From NCBI GenBank assembly GCA_013997645.1, contig PNKB01000017.1:1-47162 (forward strand): DNA of 47,162 bases, read 5' to 3'. The notes below the pieces were generated by a model. That model had not been told where the DNA came from. It worked only from the letters and a program-made list of their open reading frames with translations, and did not search any database. Positions 1 through 9,005 of this stretch are shown here, in pieces. Both the position numbers and the translations under genes were made by a program. How positions within the stretch are numbered: the first letter of the stretch is position 1; every line of letters begins with the position of its first letter. This stretch comes from Cyanobacteria bacterium PR.3.49 (GTDB taxonomy: Bacteria; Cyanobacteriota; Vampirovibrionia; Obscuribacterales; Obscuribacteraceae).

Positions 1-233
1 CCAAGGCGATTTTCTTCTTCTATTTGGCGGTCGAGAACTTGCTTTTTGAACCCTTCCTGATCGGGGATATTGCCGATTTTGTCGTATCCCATCTCCAGAC
101 ACATAGAGCGTGCCAGCTCAGGAATAACAGGTACAGAAAGCAAGGGAGCCAGCCTTTCCACTAACGTGGTCTTGCCGACTCCGCTTGCGCCAGTTATGAC
201 AACCCTAGTTGTTGACTTTGGGTTTTGAGCCAT
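1..233 (-). CDS. P-loop ATPase/kinase, N-terminal part (runs off the window)
   Basis: The first 77 codons of a gene continue beyond base 1. After a short polar N-terminus comes a beta strand and a Walker A loop, GASGVGKTT (about residues 15-23), then 'LVERLA', as in AAA-type or NadR-like nucleotide kinases. The ATG at 233 is the only ATG in this frame because a stop lies just upstream. It overlaps the 3' end of the flotillin gene by 29 bp in another frame, and a GGAGG directly abuts it, so initiation is probably coupled to flotillin translation. The family cannot be fixed without the rest of the protein. The Walker A motif is seen directly; the kinase/ATPase role is family knowledge. Confidence 0.6.
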   Translation of the reverse strand, partial: MAQNPKSTTRVVITGASGVGKTTLVERLAPLLSVPVIPELARSMCLEMGYDKIGNIPDQEGFKKQVLDRQIEEENRL

Positions 234-1746
234 CCTCCAGCATCACCTTTCTGTCGCGCTTGAGCGCTTCTGTGAGATCCAGCCCGGTCAGTCCTTTTAC
301 AAGGTGCACGCTTTGGGCGGCCATGTTGAGGATGTCGGAGCTGATTTTGCTTGCGCCTGTCGAATCTCCACCTGTTGAAACAACAGTCATGTTGCCGATC
401 TTGGAGAGCGGTGACGATGCGGCGGCTACGATATCGGGCAGCTTTTCGATCATCATGCTGGACAAGGCAGCGTCATTGTATTGCTTAAAGGCTTCGGCTT
501 TCTTGAGCATTGCTTCAGCTTCGGCTTGACCTTTTGCCTGAATTACGCGAGCTGCGGCCAGACCGTGGGATTGCTCGGCTTCCGCCTGGGCAAGACCCAT
601 CGCTCTTGTCGCTTCGGCGTCCGCAATTGCTCTCAGTCTTGTCGCTTCGGCTTGACCGGCGGCTTGCAGTTTTGCTGTTTGCGCATCGGCTTCCGCCATC
701 ATTTTGCGCTTTTCGACTTCGGCTTGAGCCAAGAGGCGAACGCGGGTTTGCTCGGCTTCTGCTGGTTTGGTGATTTCAGTTTCGAGCAAGACCTGACGCT
801 TTTGAACTTCAACTTGTTGCAGTTCGACTTCTTTTTGCGCTTCAACGATTTTGATTTTCTGAGTTTCTTCAATCAGCTTCTGTTGAGTTTGCGCTTTAAC
901 AATCTCGTACTGCATGTCGGATTGCGCTTTAGTTGTCGCAATTTCTTGTTGATACTTGGCTTGTGCAAGTTGGAAGTTCTTCGAAGCTTCGGCTACTTTC
1001 GTGTCGGCGATAAGTTTTGCCTTAGCGCCTTCTTCTGCAGCTTGAGCTTGAGCGATTGTCGAGTCTCTCGAAGCAGCGGCTTGGGCAATCGTTGTTTCTT
1101 TGCTGGCGTTGGCTACACCGATGTCGGCTTCGCGTTTGGCTTCAGCTGTACGTTTGCGACCAAGTGCTTCCAAATAGCCTACGTTGTCTCTCAACTCTTT
1201 GAGTGTGAAGGAAACAACCGTGAGACCCATTTTAGCCAAGTCAGCCAGAGACACTTCCTGCACTTTTTGAGCGAAGGAGTCGAAGCTTTGGATCAACTCT
1301 TCCACTTCCATCGTGCCGAGGATGGCGCGCAAGTGACCGACGAGAGTTTCATGAGCAATCTGCGAAATTTCGGTGTCGTCTTTGTCGAGGAATTGCTCGG
1401 CAGCGGTTGCGATTGATGCGGGGTCGCCTTTCACTTTCACCTGGGCGACGCCGTCTACGAATACCGGTACACCGTTTTTCGTGATGATTGGAGCCAATGA
1501 CTTAATTTCGATAGTCATTACTTCAAGGCTCAAGAAAGATCTTTGTTGGATAACAGGGAAGACAGTGGTGCCACCGCCTACGACGATCTTGAATTTGCGA
1601 TCGTCTTCACCTGACCACATACCTGAAATAATCATTGCCTGGTTAGGGCCGCACTTTTGATAGAAACTGGAGACCATCCAGACAAAGAAGCCAAGCAAGA
1701 CGACTCCAGCGCCAACTAGCCCGGCAATACCAATCTCCATACCCAT
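205..1746 (-). CDS. Flotillin / YqiK-like SPFH-domain protein
   Basis: A 513-residue membrane scaffold of the flotillin family, which organises membrane microdomains. One N-terminal transmembrane segment (about residues 5-28) is followed by an SPFH/band-7 domain (about 35-200). A long Ala/Glu-rich coiled coil (about 200-420) carries many repeated 'AEA', 'AQAEA' and 'ADAEA' motifs typical of flotillins. A GGAGAA ribosome-binding site lies 6 nt upstream of the ATG. Two NfeD/YqiJ-like genes lie upstream on the same strand, as in the known yqiJ-yqiK type pairing, and a P-loop ATPase gene overlaps the 3' end. Length and architecture are normal for the family. Its cargo or partner here is inferred only from neighbourhood. 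Confidence 0.93.
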   Translation of the reverse strand: MGMEIGIAGLVGAGVVLLGFFVWMVSSFYQKCGPNQAMIISGMWSGEDDRKFKIVVGGGTTVFPVIQQRSFLSLEVMTIEIKSLAPIITKNGVPVFVDGVAQVKVKGDPASIATAAEQFLDKDDTEISQIAHETLVGHLRAILGTMEVEELIQSFDSFAQKVQEVSLADLAKMGLTVVSFTLKELRDNVGYLEALGRKRTAEAKREADIGVANASKETTIAQAAASRDSTIAQAQAAEEGAKAKLIADTKVAEASKNFQLAQAKYQQEIATTKAQSDMQYEIVKAQTQQKLIEETQKIKIVEAQKEVELQQVEVQKRQVLLETEITKPAEAEQTRVRLLAQAEVEKRKMMAEADAQTAKLQAAGQAEATRLRAIADAEATRAMGLAQAEAEQSHGLAAARVIQAKGQAEAEAMLKKAEAFKQYNDAALSSMMIEKLPDIVAAASSPLSKIGNMTVVSTGGDSTGASKISSDILNMAAQSVHLVKGLTGLDLTEALKRDRKVMLEDGSKPKVNN

Positions 1747-1929
1747 TTGTGTTTCTCCTTGTTTGTGCCGCGTATTTTTTATTAGCGGCCATACTCGAAT
1801 ATTGCCCCTTGTGTGCCCCTTCTAACTAAAGAAAACCTGAAATAGTGGTGCCGGATGTGGTGGCACGCTCAAAGGAAAATTTTATCTTTGCGTAAGACGC
1901 GCCGCTCGTTAGCGAGCCCGGTCTGTTAA

Positions 1930-2673
1930 TCAAATCGTAAGCTCCTGCCAGGGATCGACGAAGACGACTCCATCGCGGACGTCCGAAATCAAAACTTTGC
2001 TTCCGCGCTTATATTCGCCTTCGGCAGCGCTCATTTTTGCCGGCATGTTGTAACGCTTGGAGCCGAGCACATAGGTTATTTCTCCTGTTCGTCCGGGCTG
2101 AATGGATACGCACACCTCGGCAGCGTGCCCGATGCACTCTTCAACGCGCGAGGTGGTGGAAACATGAGATTGGCGAATAAACCATCTTAAAAGCATCATG
2201 ACGACATTGCGCATGATCAAACCGACGGCAATTGCCGGCACCAAACTCAGTGCGCCAAGCTTGAAAATCGCCATGCCGGTGAGTCCGAAGAAGGCCAGAA
2301 AAATTGCCATAGACGCCGGGCTGATCCAGGACATGATCTTCAGCAAGACAGGTGTCTGCTGACGATGATGAGCCGCAACGTTGCCCACTTTAGTGATTTC
2401 TTTCAGCTGAGCAGCGGCATCATCGCCGCCGTGCCCGTCTCCGTGTCCGTGCGCGACAGAATGCGCGCCGGTGTCGTGTCCAATCGCATGGTGATGACCG
2501 AGCACGTCGTGCGCTCCGGTGTCGTGACCATCGAATGCTCCATGATCGCCGCTGTCGCCGCCGGCATCGTGTCCCAGATGACCGGATGCCATGCTGACAA
2601 TCATATAGCCGAAGCCGAGCACTGCGCTGACGACGTACAGAGTTCCAAATGTTCCTAACGATTCCACTTGCAA
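1930..2673 (-). CDS. NfeD/YqiJ-like membrane protein with histidine-rich loop
   Basis: A 247-residue membrane protein. One N-terminal helix (about residues 8-28) is followed by a strongly His/Asp/Gly-rich segment (about 30-85), then two further hydrophobic helices (about 108-160). The C-terminal beta-rich domain (about 175-247) has the 'GRTGEITY..G..R.N..A' and 'G..V.I.D...G...V.P' pattern of NfeD/YqiJ OB-fold domains. Such proteins partner flotillins, and the flotillin gene lies 183 bp downstream. The start is TTG at 2673, or GTG two codons later; no ATG is available. The His-rich loop could bind metal or simply be a flexible linker. It is paralogous to the next gene upstream. Confidence 0.8.
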   Translation of the reverse strand: MQVESLGTFGTLYVVSAVLGFGYMIVSMASGHLGHDAGGDSGDHGAFDGHDTGAHDVLGHHHAIGHDTGAHSVAHGHGDGHGGDDAAAQLKEITKVGNVAAHHRQQTPVLLKIMSWISPASMAIFLAFFGLTGMAIFKLGALSLVPAIAVGLIMRNVVMMLLRWFIRQSHVSTTSRVEECIGHAAEVCVSIQPGRTGEITYVLGSKRYNMPAKMSAAEGEYKRGSKVLISDVRDGVVFVDPWQELTI

Positions 2674-2820
2674 AAACCTACAAGCGTGGGGCTAAAAATC
2701 TGGGATACCTATTACGGAAATTCCCTCTAACCGCCACGGGTAAACTGGAAAAGCATTAAGAGAAGTGGAATTTTTGGTGTAGGCGGCCACCTAAGTCTGG
2801 GCTTCTGTCGCTGTAAATGC

Positions 2821-3492
2821 TCATCCCTCGTCAGCCTTCGCCGCCGGCGAGTCCATGACGATAAAGACACCTTCCTTAATATCGGTCACCCAGACTCGCT
2901 GCCCGCGGTTGTAGCTGGCGTCGCTGTTAAGAGCGCGAGCAGAAGAATTGAATCGCTTGCCTGCAATTTCAAAATAGACCTCTCCCGTCCGCCCGTCCGT
3001 TATCGGCAAGCAAACCGTGGCTTCTCCTCCAATTGCTGTTTCGATATCGGCTGTAGAAGACACTGTTGCGATTTCGCTGAATTTTTCCAGCAGGCGGAAA
3101 AATACCTTTCTGGCGGCAAGACCGGCAATGAGTGCGCAGGGCAGTGAAAGCAGTTTTGGGAAACTGCTGATTTGCAGGCAGAGAAAACCCACCAACCCAC
3201 CCATAGAAAGCATTATTGCCGCCGATGTCGGATTGAAATAATCGACGATGGTAGGCCAGATTGAATGTGTTTGAAAGTGAGGCAGGTGCATGTGAGCCGA
3301 ATGTTCTATTCTGTCCAGCACCCGATGTTGCCCGTTGTGACCGGGCCCGTGTGAGCTGCCGTGACCGGTGCCCGTGTGTCCATGATGATTGCGGTGGAGT
3401 GCAATGCCCGAACCCATTGCAACGCACAGGTAAGCTGTGCCAAGAACGCCTAAGGCGCCATAGATTAAACTCAAAAGCTGAATATCGGTCAT
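2821..3492 (-). CDS. NfeD/YqiJ-like membrane protein, second paralogue
   Basis: A 223-residue protein with the same plan as its downstream neighbour: N-terminal membrane helix (about 8-30), a His/Gly-rich loop (about 33-75), two hydrophobic helices (about 85-130) and a C-terminal OB-like domain with 'GRTGEVYFEIAGKRFN' and a 'G..V.V.D...GV..V' ending. It is probably first in the NfeD-NfeD-flotillin-ATPase series. Only 33 bp separate it from the divergent gene starting at 3526, so the two promoters must overlap each other or the coding ends. The partner role with flotillin is family knowledge. Having two non-identical copies suggests a heteromeric partner or recent subfunctionalisation, which is inference. 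Confidence 0.78.
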   Translation of the reverse strand: MTDIQLLSLIYGALGVLGTAYLCVAMGSGIALHRNHHGHTGTGHGSSHGPGHNGQHRVLDRIEHSAHMHLPHFQTHSIWPTIVDYFNPTSAAIMLSMGGLVGFLCLQISSFPKLLSLPCALIAGLAARKVFFRLLEKFSEIATVSSTADIETAIGGEATVCLPITDGRTGEVYFEIAGKRFNSSARALNSDASYNRGQRVWVTDIKEGVFIVMDSPAAKADEG

Positions 3493-3525
3493 CAGTACTG
3501 CTTTGCCCGCGCTGCACGATTTTTA

Positions 3526-6240
3526 ATGCCTGTGGGCGATAATAGTTGTGGCGAGCGGCAGATTTGGTGTGACGTGGAAGTAGTCGTAACGCACAACAAC
3601 ATGGATTTCGATTCGCTTGGGGCGCAATTGGCTGTCACCAAGCTCTTTCCTGCTGCCCGAATGGTGCTTGGCACGCCACTATTCGGCAATGTACGCAATT
3701 TCCTGGCGCTTTACCGAAGCAGCCTGCCCATCGTGCAGATGAAGTATGTCGATTGCCAGCGGCTGACGCGCATTTATGTGGTTGATTGCCAGAATGCAGA
3801 GAGGCTGGACGCCGCCTGTCGCGACCTCATCCTATCCGAAGATCAGCGCGTGCCTTATCTTGTTTACGATCATCACGGCATCGATCCTGACGGACTTTCC
3901 GGCGGCGCAGAGCCTGGCTCAATCATCGAGCCGGTGGGTGCGGCAACGACGCTTTTAGTGGAGATGATCAAGAAGCAGAAAATCAAGTTGACGGCTTTCG
4001 AAGCCACCGTAATGGCGCTGGGAATCTACGAGGACACCGGTTGTCTTACATATAAAGGCACAACCGAAAGGGATTGCCTGGCGGTTGCGCATTTACTCAA
4101 GTGTGGCGCCGACTTGTTGCATGTCAACGAATACATACATCCTAAGCTGGGCGACGAGCACGCAAGACTTCTGCAGGAGATGGTTAAAACCTGCCGTACT
4201 CTGACTTTGGAAGGAGTGCGCATAGTTGTCGCCACGGCTCGAATGAATGATTTCCTGCCCGAATTGGCGGGTCTGACCCGCAAGTTAATGGAAATAGAAT
4301 CAGCGGGAGCGGCTTTTACTGCTGTTTATATGCGCGATCGAATTCATCTTGTCGGCAGAAGCGACACTTCAGCGGTTGATGTGCGCCCGGTCGTCAGGTT
4401 GTTTGGTGGGGATGGGCACCATGGAGCGGGATCGGCTGTTGTGAAGACGGATGATCTCGAAGATGTGGCAGCGCGTGTTGTAGGCTGTCTGGAGAGCTCG
4501 GTCAGCCCTGAGAAAACGGCTGCAGAAATCATGTCGTCGCCGGTAAGAACCGTGCCGCCTACTGTCTCCATGGATGAAGCCAGTCGGATTATGATTCGCT
4601 ATGGTCAAGACGGGCTTGTAGTAACGGATAATGGCAATGTTGTCGGCGTTGTTTCTCGTCGCGACATCGATCAAGCCACTCACCACAGGCTTGGGCATGC
4701 ACCGGTCAACGGTTTTATGAGCAGGCCGGTAATCAGCATCGAGCCCCGGACGCCCTTGAGCAAAATCCAAGAAATTATGGTCAAGGAAGACATTGGTCGC
4801 CTGCCTGTGCTCGACGCCGGTGGCAAGCTCGTTGGTCTTGTTTCCCGCCATGATGTTTTGCGCATTCTCTATGGGCCGAAGACGGCAGGAAAGGCTTCTG
4901 GTTTTGGTTTGGATGAGGTTGACTGGAATCCGCCCGGCTCGTCCAAGCGGGCAACTGCCGCAGCTGATCTGACAAGTAAGTTAAAAACCACAACACCATC
5001 GACTCTCTGGCTGTGTGAGCTGATTGGTGAAACGGCAGGCAGATTGGGCATGACAGGATATCTTGTCGGCGGTTGCGTGCGCGACCTTTTGCTTGAGAAA
5101 GCTAATTTCGACTTGGATTTTGTCATTGAAGGTTCGGCAATAGAGCTGGGCGCAGAACTTGCTAAAGCCTATCCCGGGCGGCTCAAGGTGGTGGCGCGAC
5201 ACGAGCGTTTTCAAACGGCTACCCTGGAGTTTTACTGCGAGGCAAAACGAGAAGTCGATCTTTCCACCGCTCGCACCGAGTTTTACGAATACCCGGCTGC
5301 CCTGCCGACTGTTGAGCCGTCCAAGCTGGAGCAAGATTTGCTGCGCCGCGATTTTACTATTAATGCACTGGCTGTTTGCCTCAACCCTGGTCGCTTCGGG
5401 CAGCTGGTCGACTATTTTGGCGGCATGCAAGACTTGAAGTCAGGCGTAGTTCGAATTTTGCATCCTTTTAGTTTCATAGAAGATCCAACCCGCATAATGC
5501 GTGCTGCCAGATTTGCCGCCCGGCTCGGCTTCCAGCTCGAGCCTAAGACAAAAGAGCAAGCGCGTCGCGCCATCGCCATGGGCATCTTCGACGATCTTGG
5601 CGGCACAAGAATTCGCACCGAACTGAGATTGATTTTGACTTCTCCGCATCGCGTCACGGCGCTCGATTTGCTTGGCGATCTGGGTGGACGGCTGCGCTAT
5701 CTCGATGCTGAGCTGGAATACGGTTTGCCGGTAAGAAGTTTGCTGCGCCGTGCCGAGCGACTGCTCGAACATTATCCGGTGGAAGAGGCGTGGCTGGTTC
5801 ATCTTGGACTGCTGATTTCCGGACTTTCTAAAAAGCGTTTGGAGAACACTCTGGATCGCTTGCAATTGCAAGTCGATCACAAGCAGAAAATTCTTTGCGG
5901 ATTGCGTTTGCCTGAACAAATCGGAGAGCCGGATGCAGAGCCGAAGCGCAGTCAAATCTACCGACTCTTTCACGGACAAGCTGGCGAATCGATGGCTATC
6001 GCTGCCTGCTTGGCGCGTCCCGGCTCGTTGACCCGGCGCATGATCAAGCTCTATTTAGAGCAGCTCGGCGATGTTTGCATCGAGCTGACCGGCTCAGACC
6101 TTTTGAAGCTTGGATTTAGTCAGGGGCCGGAGTTAGGCCGCATCCTTGACGAATTACTCGACGCTCGCATCGACGGTAAAGTCAAGACTCGAGATGATGA
6201 GCTGGCTTATGTTCGCGCGATCAGTGAGATGGTGAGATAA
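3526..6240 (+). CDS. DHH-CBS-poly(A) polymerase/tRNA nucleotidyltransferase fusion
   Basis: A 904-residue multidomain protein. The N-terminal DHH phosphoesterase has 'NNMDFDSL' (24-31) and 'YDHHG' (about 113), and its DHHA1 partner carries 'GGDGHHGAGSA' (about 294-304). Two CBS domains follow (about 330-450). The C-terminal class II nucleotidyltransferase has 'GGCVRDLLL' (about 514), 'DLDFVIEG', 'RRDFTINALA' (about 607) and 'EDPTRIMRAARFAARLGF' (about 652), the signature of CCA- or A-adding enzymes and poly(A) polymerases. It should act on tRNA 3' ends in the cytoplasm. The DHH part could hydrolyse short oligonucleotides or cyclic nucleotides, and the CBS pair could sense adenylates. No clear ribosome-binding site precedes the ATG at 3526, so the true start could be a GTG a few codons on. 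Confidence 0.92.
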   Translation: MPVGDNSCGERQIWCDVEVVVTHNNMDFDSLGAQLAVTKLFPAARMVLGTPLFGNVRNFLALYRSSLPIVQMKYVDCQRLTRIYVVDCQNAERLDAACRDLILSEDQRVPYLVYDHHGIDPDGLSGGAEPGSIIEPVGAATTLLVEMIKKQKIKLTAFEATVMALGIYEDTGCLTYKGTTERDCLAVAHLLKCGADLLHVNEYIHPKLGDEHARLLQEMVKTCRTLTLEGVRIVVATARMNDFLPELAGLTRKLMEIESAGAAFTAVYMRDRIHLVGRSDTSAVDVRPVVRLFGGDGHHGAGSAVVKTDDLEDVAARVVGCLESSVSPEKTAAEIMSSPVRTVPPTVSMDEASRIMIRYGQDGLVVTDNGNVVGVVSRRDIDQATHHRLGHAPVNGFMSRPVISIEPRTPLSKIQEIMVKEDIGRLPVLDAGGKLVGLVSRHDVLRILYGPKTAGKASGFGLDEVDWNPPGSSKRATAAADLTSKLKTTTPSTLWLCELIGETAGRLGMTGYLVGGCVRDLLLEKANFDLDFVIEGSAIELGAELAKAYPGRLKVVARHERFQTATLEFYCEAKREVDLSTARTEFYEYPAALPTVEPSKLEQDLLRRDFTINALAVCLNPGRFGQLVDYFGGMQDLKSGVVRILHPFSFIEDPTRIMRAARFAARLGFQLEPKTKEQARRAIAMGIFDDLGGTRIRTELRLILTSPHRVTALDLLGDLGGRLRYLDAELEYGLPVRSLLRRAERLLEHYPVEEAWLVHLGLLISGLSKKRLENTLDRLQLQVDHKQKILCGLRLPEQIGEPDAEPKRSQIYRLFHGQAGESMAIAACLARPGSLTRRMIKLYLEQLGDVCIELTGSDLLKLGFSQGPELGRILDELLDARIDGKVKTRDDELAYVRAISEMVR

Positions 6241-6271
6241 TTTTGTTTTCTCCGGTCGAAAAGAGACAAAC

Positions 6272-6727
6272 TTGGAACATTACCTGACACCATTTCTAGC
6301 GTGCATTGTCGCGGTCCAGCTTATCTATGCATTTGTCGCGCCTGCAATTTCGCAAGGTAAGGTGGTCATAAAACCAAATACGATAGGTGAAAGTGCGCTC
6401 TTTACCGCAGGAATGTCCATCGGCTTTTTCATTGTCTACACTGCTTTGTCTATCGGCATCGTTGTGGGACTTGTTCCTTTCCTCAAAGAATGGACAAAGT
6501 TTGCCGATGACGGGATGATTTATTGGATGAGCATTCCAGTACGTTTGTGCATTGCACAATTTGCATTTTTTTTGCTATCGATTGGCGCCGGCAAATTGTT
6601 AAAAAGTTCCGCCCGCATTGAGCCGGGCAAGGGTGCCTGGAAAGTAGCCTGGGTGCCGGCTCTTGTAGTAGTGATCGCCGATATTATCGTGGGGCATTTT
6701 GTCGATGCCTATTTTTCGCAGCACTGA
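6272..6727 (+). CDS. Small polytopic membrane protein, unknown
   Basis: A 151-residue hydrophobic protein with about four transmembrane segments (roughly residues 6-26, 42-70, 85-108 and 126-146), including charged loops 'KEWTKFADDG' and 'KSSARIEPGKGAWK'. No family is recognised. The start is TTG at 6272 with only a weak purine stretch upstream. The gene follows the nucleotidyltransferase by 31 bp and may be cotranscribed. It converges with the lipid kinase gene, whose stop is 11 bp away. Confidence 0.65.
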   Translation: MEHYLTPFLACIVAVQLIYAFVAPAISQGKVVIKPNTIGESALFTAGMSIGFFIVYTALSIGIVVGLVPFLKEWTKFADDGMIYWMSIPVRLCIAQFAFFLLSIGAGKLLKSSARIEPGKGAWKVAWVPALVVVIADIIVGHFVDAYFSQH

Positions 6728-6737
6728 GAACGGCCGG

Positions 6738-7739
6738 TTAGGCTCTGTTTTGCGGCACGATGATTGACACCGCCTGTGATACCACTTCGATTTGCATGGG
6801 TGTGGTTCCGTGCGCATCGCCGTCTATCATGGCGATTACTTCCTTTTGCGGCAGTGGTTCTGGCTCTTGCTCACCCATGAAGAGGTTTTTGATGGTCGAG
6901 CCCAGTGCTTGCAATCTCGTTTTTTTAGGTGGTCTCGGTATGACTTCAACGAGCAATGAGTCGACTTTGCGAATATAGTATGGAGCTTTGCCGCCGATGA
7001 AGCCGCCTGCAAAGCGGAATCCGAGTTCCACGTAGTCTTGAAACTCCGTCGGATTAAGAACGCAAAGATCAAGCAAACCGTCGTTTAATTCAGCCGTATC
7101 GGAAAGTTTTCCCACACCAAGGTCCGATATGTTGGTGATAAAAACTCCCGCCGCCCTGACGATAAATGACTCTCCGACTGTGGTCAGGCGAAAGTTGACC
7201 GGTGGAAGTGCGAGGGTTTGAATCATGGAGCTTGCGTAAGCAAGCATTTTCCAATTGACCTTTTCCTGGTGATCGGTGGAGATGACTGCATCGGAGAGGG
7301 GGCCGGCGCCGGCTGCAACGCAGAAGTATTCACCGTTCATGACACCGAGATCGATAGGCATCGGTTTTCCTGTCATAAGAACTTGAATTGCATCATCAAG
7401 GGGATCGCCGAGTATGTTTTCTTCGTAGATGCCTAAATTTCTCGCCAGTTGGTTGCCTGTGCCGAGCGGAAGTATCCCTACAGGAATGCGTGGACGAAAT
7501 CGTGCCACCGCCCCTAGTGCGCAGCGCACGGTGCCGTCACCGCCTGCAGCTACCACCAGATCGGGATGTGGTGCATGGTGGAAGATCTCCTGCAAATCCA
7601 TGCTCGGTCTTGTTGGCATGACAGTGACTGCATAGTCGGCTTCTTCGCAGAGTCGATGCACTATTGCGCCCAGCCACAAATCCGGTCCGACAGCCGTTCC
7701 GGCAGTCGGGTTGTATATAACTAGAGCGTGTTTATGCAT
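6738..7739 (-). CDS. Diacylglycerol/lipid kinase family protein (YegS/DgkB-like)
   Basis: A 333-residue enzyme of the DAGK catalytic-domain family, which phosphorylates diacylglycerol or related lipids with ATP at the membrane face. Seen: 'YNPTAG' (9-14), the nucleotide-binding 'GGDGT' (66-70), 'PLGTGNQLARNLGI' (about 97-110) and a C-terminal beta-sandwich ending with 'MIDGDAHG'. Length and order match the soluble bacterial lipid kinases. The exact lipid substrate cannot be read from sequence. A candidate promoter on the minus strand is TTGACT (7839-7844) with TTGAAT (7817-7822), 16 nt apart, giving a leader of about 70 nt. It converges with the small membrane protein. Confidence 0.9.
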   Translation of the reverse strand: MHKHALVIYNPTAGTAVGPDLWLGAIVHRLCEEADYAVTVMPTRPSMDLQEIFHHAPHPDLVVAAGGDGTVRCALGAVARFRPRIPVGILPLGTGNQLARNLGIYEENILGDPLDDAIQVLMTGKPMPIDLGVMNGEYFCVAAGAGPLSDAVISTDHQEKVNWKMLAYASSMIQTLALPPVNFRLTTVGESFIVRAAGVFITNISDLGVGKLSDTAELNDGLLDLCVLNPTEFQDYVELGFRFAGGFIGGKAPYYIRKVDSLLVEVIPRPPKKTRLQALGSTIKNLFMGEQEPEPLPQKEVIAMIDGDAHGTTPMQIEVVSQAVSIIVPQNRA

Positions 7740-8067
7740 CTTTTAGTAATTCTTTGCAACCATTCTTTACTTACGGCAAGCCTGTTTTCGTTGGTAAAGA
7801 AAATTCTCACTCTCCAATTCAAACCTATCATGTAAGGAAGTCAACGTCTAATAACTTGCCCCGACTTGCTTTTCAAGATCTTGGCGGCTGCGAAAATGTG
7901 GACGTTTAATCGAGATTCTAAGATGTCTTTCCGATCTGACGCAAACGGCTGTGATAACGTTGACTGGTGAAGTCGTTTGACAATTAACTCGATTTCAGTA
8001 TTCTATTCGACACCATCCCGATTAAGCTTCGCATCCCAGATCCCTAATTATAGGAAGGACGGCAACT
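7740..8067. other. Divergent intergenic region, 328 bp
   Basis: It separates the lipid kinase (minus) from the SRPBCC gene (plus). It holds a convincing plus-strand promoter (7977-8004), a weaker minus-strand promoter candidate near 7817-7844, and a strong AGGAAGGA ribosome-binding site at 8052-8059. I see no additional gene or RNA. Confidence 0.6.
7977..8004 (+). promoter_or_regulatory. Sigma-70-like promoter for the SRPBCC gene
   Basis: A perfect TTGACA -35 box (7977-7982) and a TATTCT -10 box (7999-8004) are separated by 16 nt. Transcription would start near 8011, leaving a leader of about 57 nt that contains the AGGAAGGA site. Confidence 0.5.
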
Positions 8068-8709
8068 TTGCGCGGACCCCGGCTAAGAAAAGCAAACATC
8101 AGTTCAGTGGCTGCCTTTGCGGTCACAGCCCTTGTCGCTTTGCAACCGATTGTGGTGGCACAACCCTGTGATGCTCGTCAGAAATCTGACAGTGCGCACA
8201 GTGTCATAGAGGAAGTGCACAACGGCAAATCCTTCTGCGTAAGCCATGCTTTAATAAAGGCGAAGCCGGATGAAGTCTGGCACGTGCTTACCGACTACAG
8301 CAATGCACATCGCACTTTCCCAATGATGAAGAAGTGCCAGGTCATTGAAGATCGCGGACATACGAAGATCATGAAGCATATCGTCGCGCCCAGTGGTCTG
8401 CCGTGCACTTACGAGTATGTGATTGAACTCAAAGAGACAGATAAAAAGAGTTTGGAATGGAAGCGCCTGAGCGGTAGCTTTAAAGAAGTCGATGGCTGGT
8501 GGAAGCTCGAGCCGGTTGATGGCGGGCGCCACACGCAGGTGACTTATGCCACGTATGTAAATGGCGGGATGTTCATGCCTCAGGGCATGATCAGGCGCCA
8601 GTTCCGTTCGGACATGCCGCAGGTAATGGCTCTGCTCACCAAGCACGCCGAGAACAATACTCAAATTGCCTCGCGTCGCGATTCGGGTGCTACTACTCAG
8701 TCGCAATAA
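8068..8709 (+). CDS. Exported SRPBCC/START-like (polyketide cyclase, Coq10 type) protein
   Basis: A 213-residue protein. Residues 1-36 form a Sec signal peptide (basic start, hydrophobic 'AVTALVALQPIVVAQ', cleavage near the following Ala/Cys region). Residues about 55-195 match the SRPBCC helix-grip fold: 'KAKPDEVWHVLTDYSNAHRTFP', then 'Y.....K.....EWK...GSF....G.W.LEP..GG.T.VTY'. Such domains bind hydrophobic ligands, so a lipid or isoprenoid carrier in the periplasm is plausible, though the ligand is unknown. The start is TTG with AGGAAGGA 8 nt upstream, and a good promoter lies before it. The tail is Ser/Thr/Gln rich. Confidence 0.8.
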   Translation: MRGPRLRKANISSVAAFAVTALVALQPIVVAQPCDARQKSDSAHSVIEEVHNGKSFCVSHALIKAKPDEVWHVLTDYSNAHRTFPMMKKCQVIEDRGHTKIMKHIVAPSGLPCTYEYVIELKETDKKSLEWKRLSGSFKEVDGWWKLEPVDGGRHTQVTYATYVNGGMFMPQGMIRRQFRSDMPQVMALLTKHAENNTQIASRRDSGATTQSQ

Positions 8710-8811
8710 GCAAAAAGTAGAACTTGTAAAGCCGTTACGTTGCACTTTGCCTCAGGCGTGCCGTGCGGCTTTATTCTTGTTAGAATTAAAAACTTGCGAA
8801 TACGCATTTGA

Positions 8812-8899
8812 GGAGAGGTACCGAAGCGGTCATAACGGCGCCGTCTCGAAAGCGGATGGGCGAATAGCCACGTGGGTTCGAATCCCACCCTCTCCGCCA
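8812..8899 (+). tRNA. tRNA-Ser (anticodon CGA)
   Basis: An 88-nt tRNA with the acceptor stem GGAGAGG pairing CCTCTCC (8889-8895), discriminator G and an encoded CCA. The T arm is GTGGG-TTCGAAT-CCCAC. A long variable arm identifies a class II tRNA. The anticodon loop CTCGAAA (8845-8851) places CGA at 8847-8849, reading UCG serine codons. It lies between the SRPBCC and YchF-like genes on the same strand. Confidence 0.95.
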
Positions 8900-9005
8900 T
8901 TTTGGGAAATCATGCGCAAGCATGCAGATAGGAAAAGCAGATTCGCTGGGCGTATGGCGGTTTGCCAGCCCCGCTGTGAGTAAGTAAGAAAATCGAGGAA
9001 ACAGC

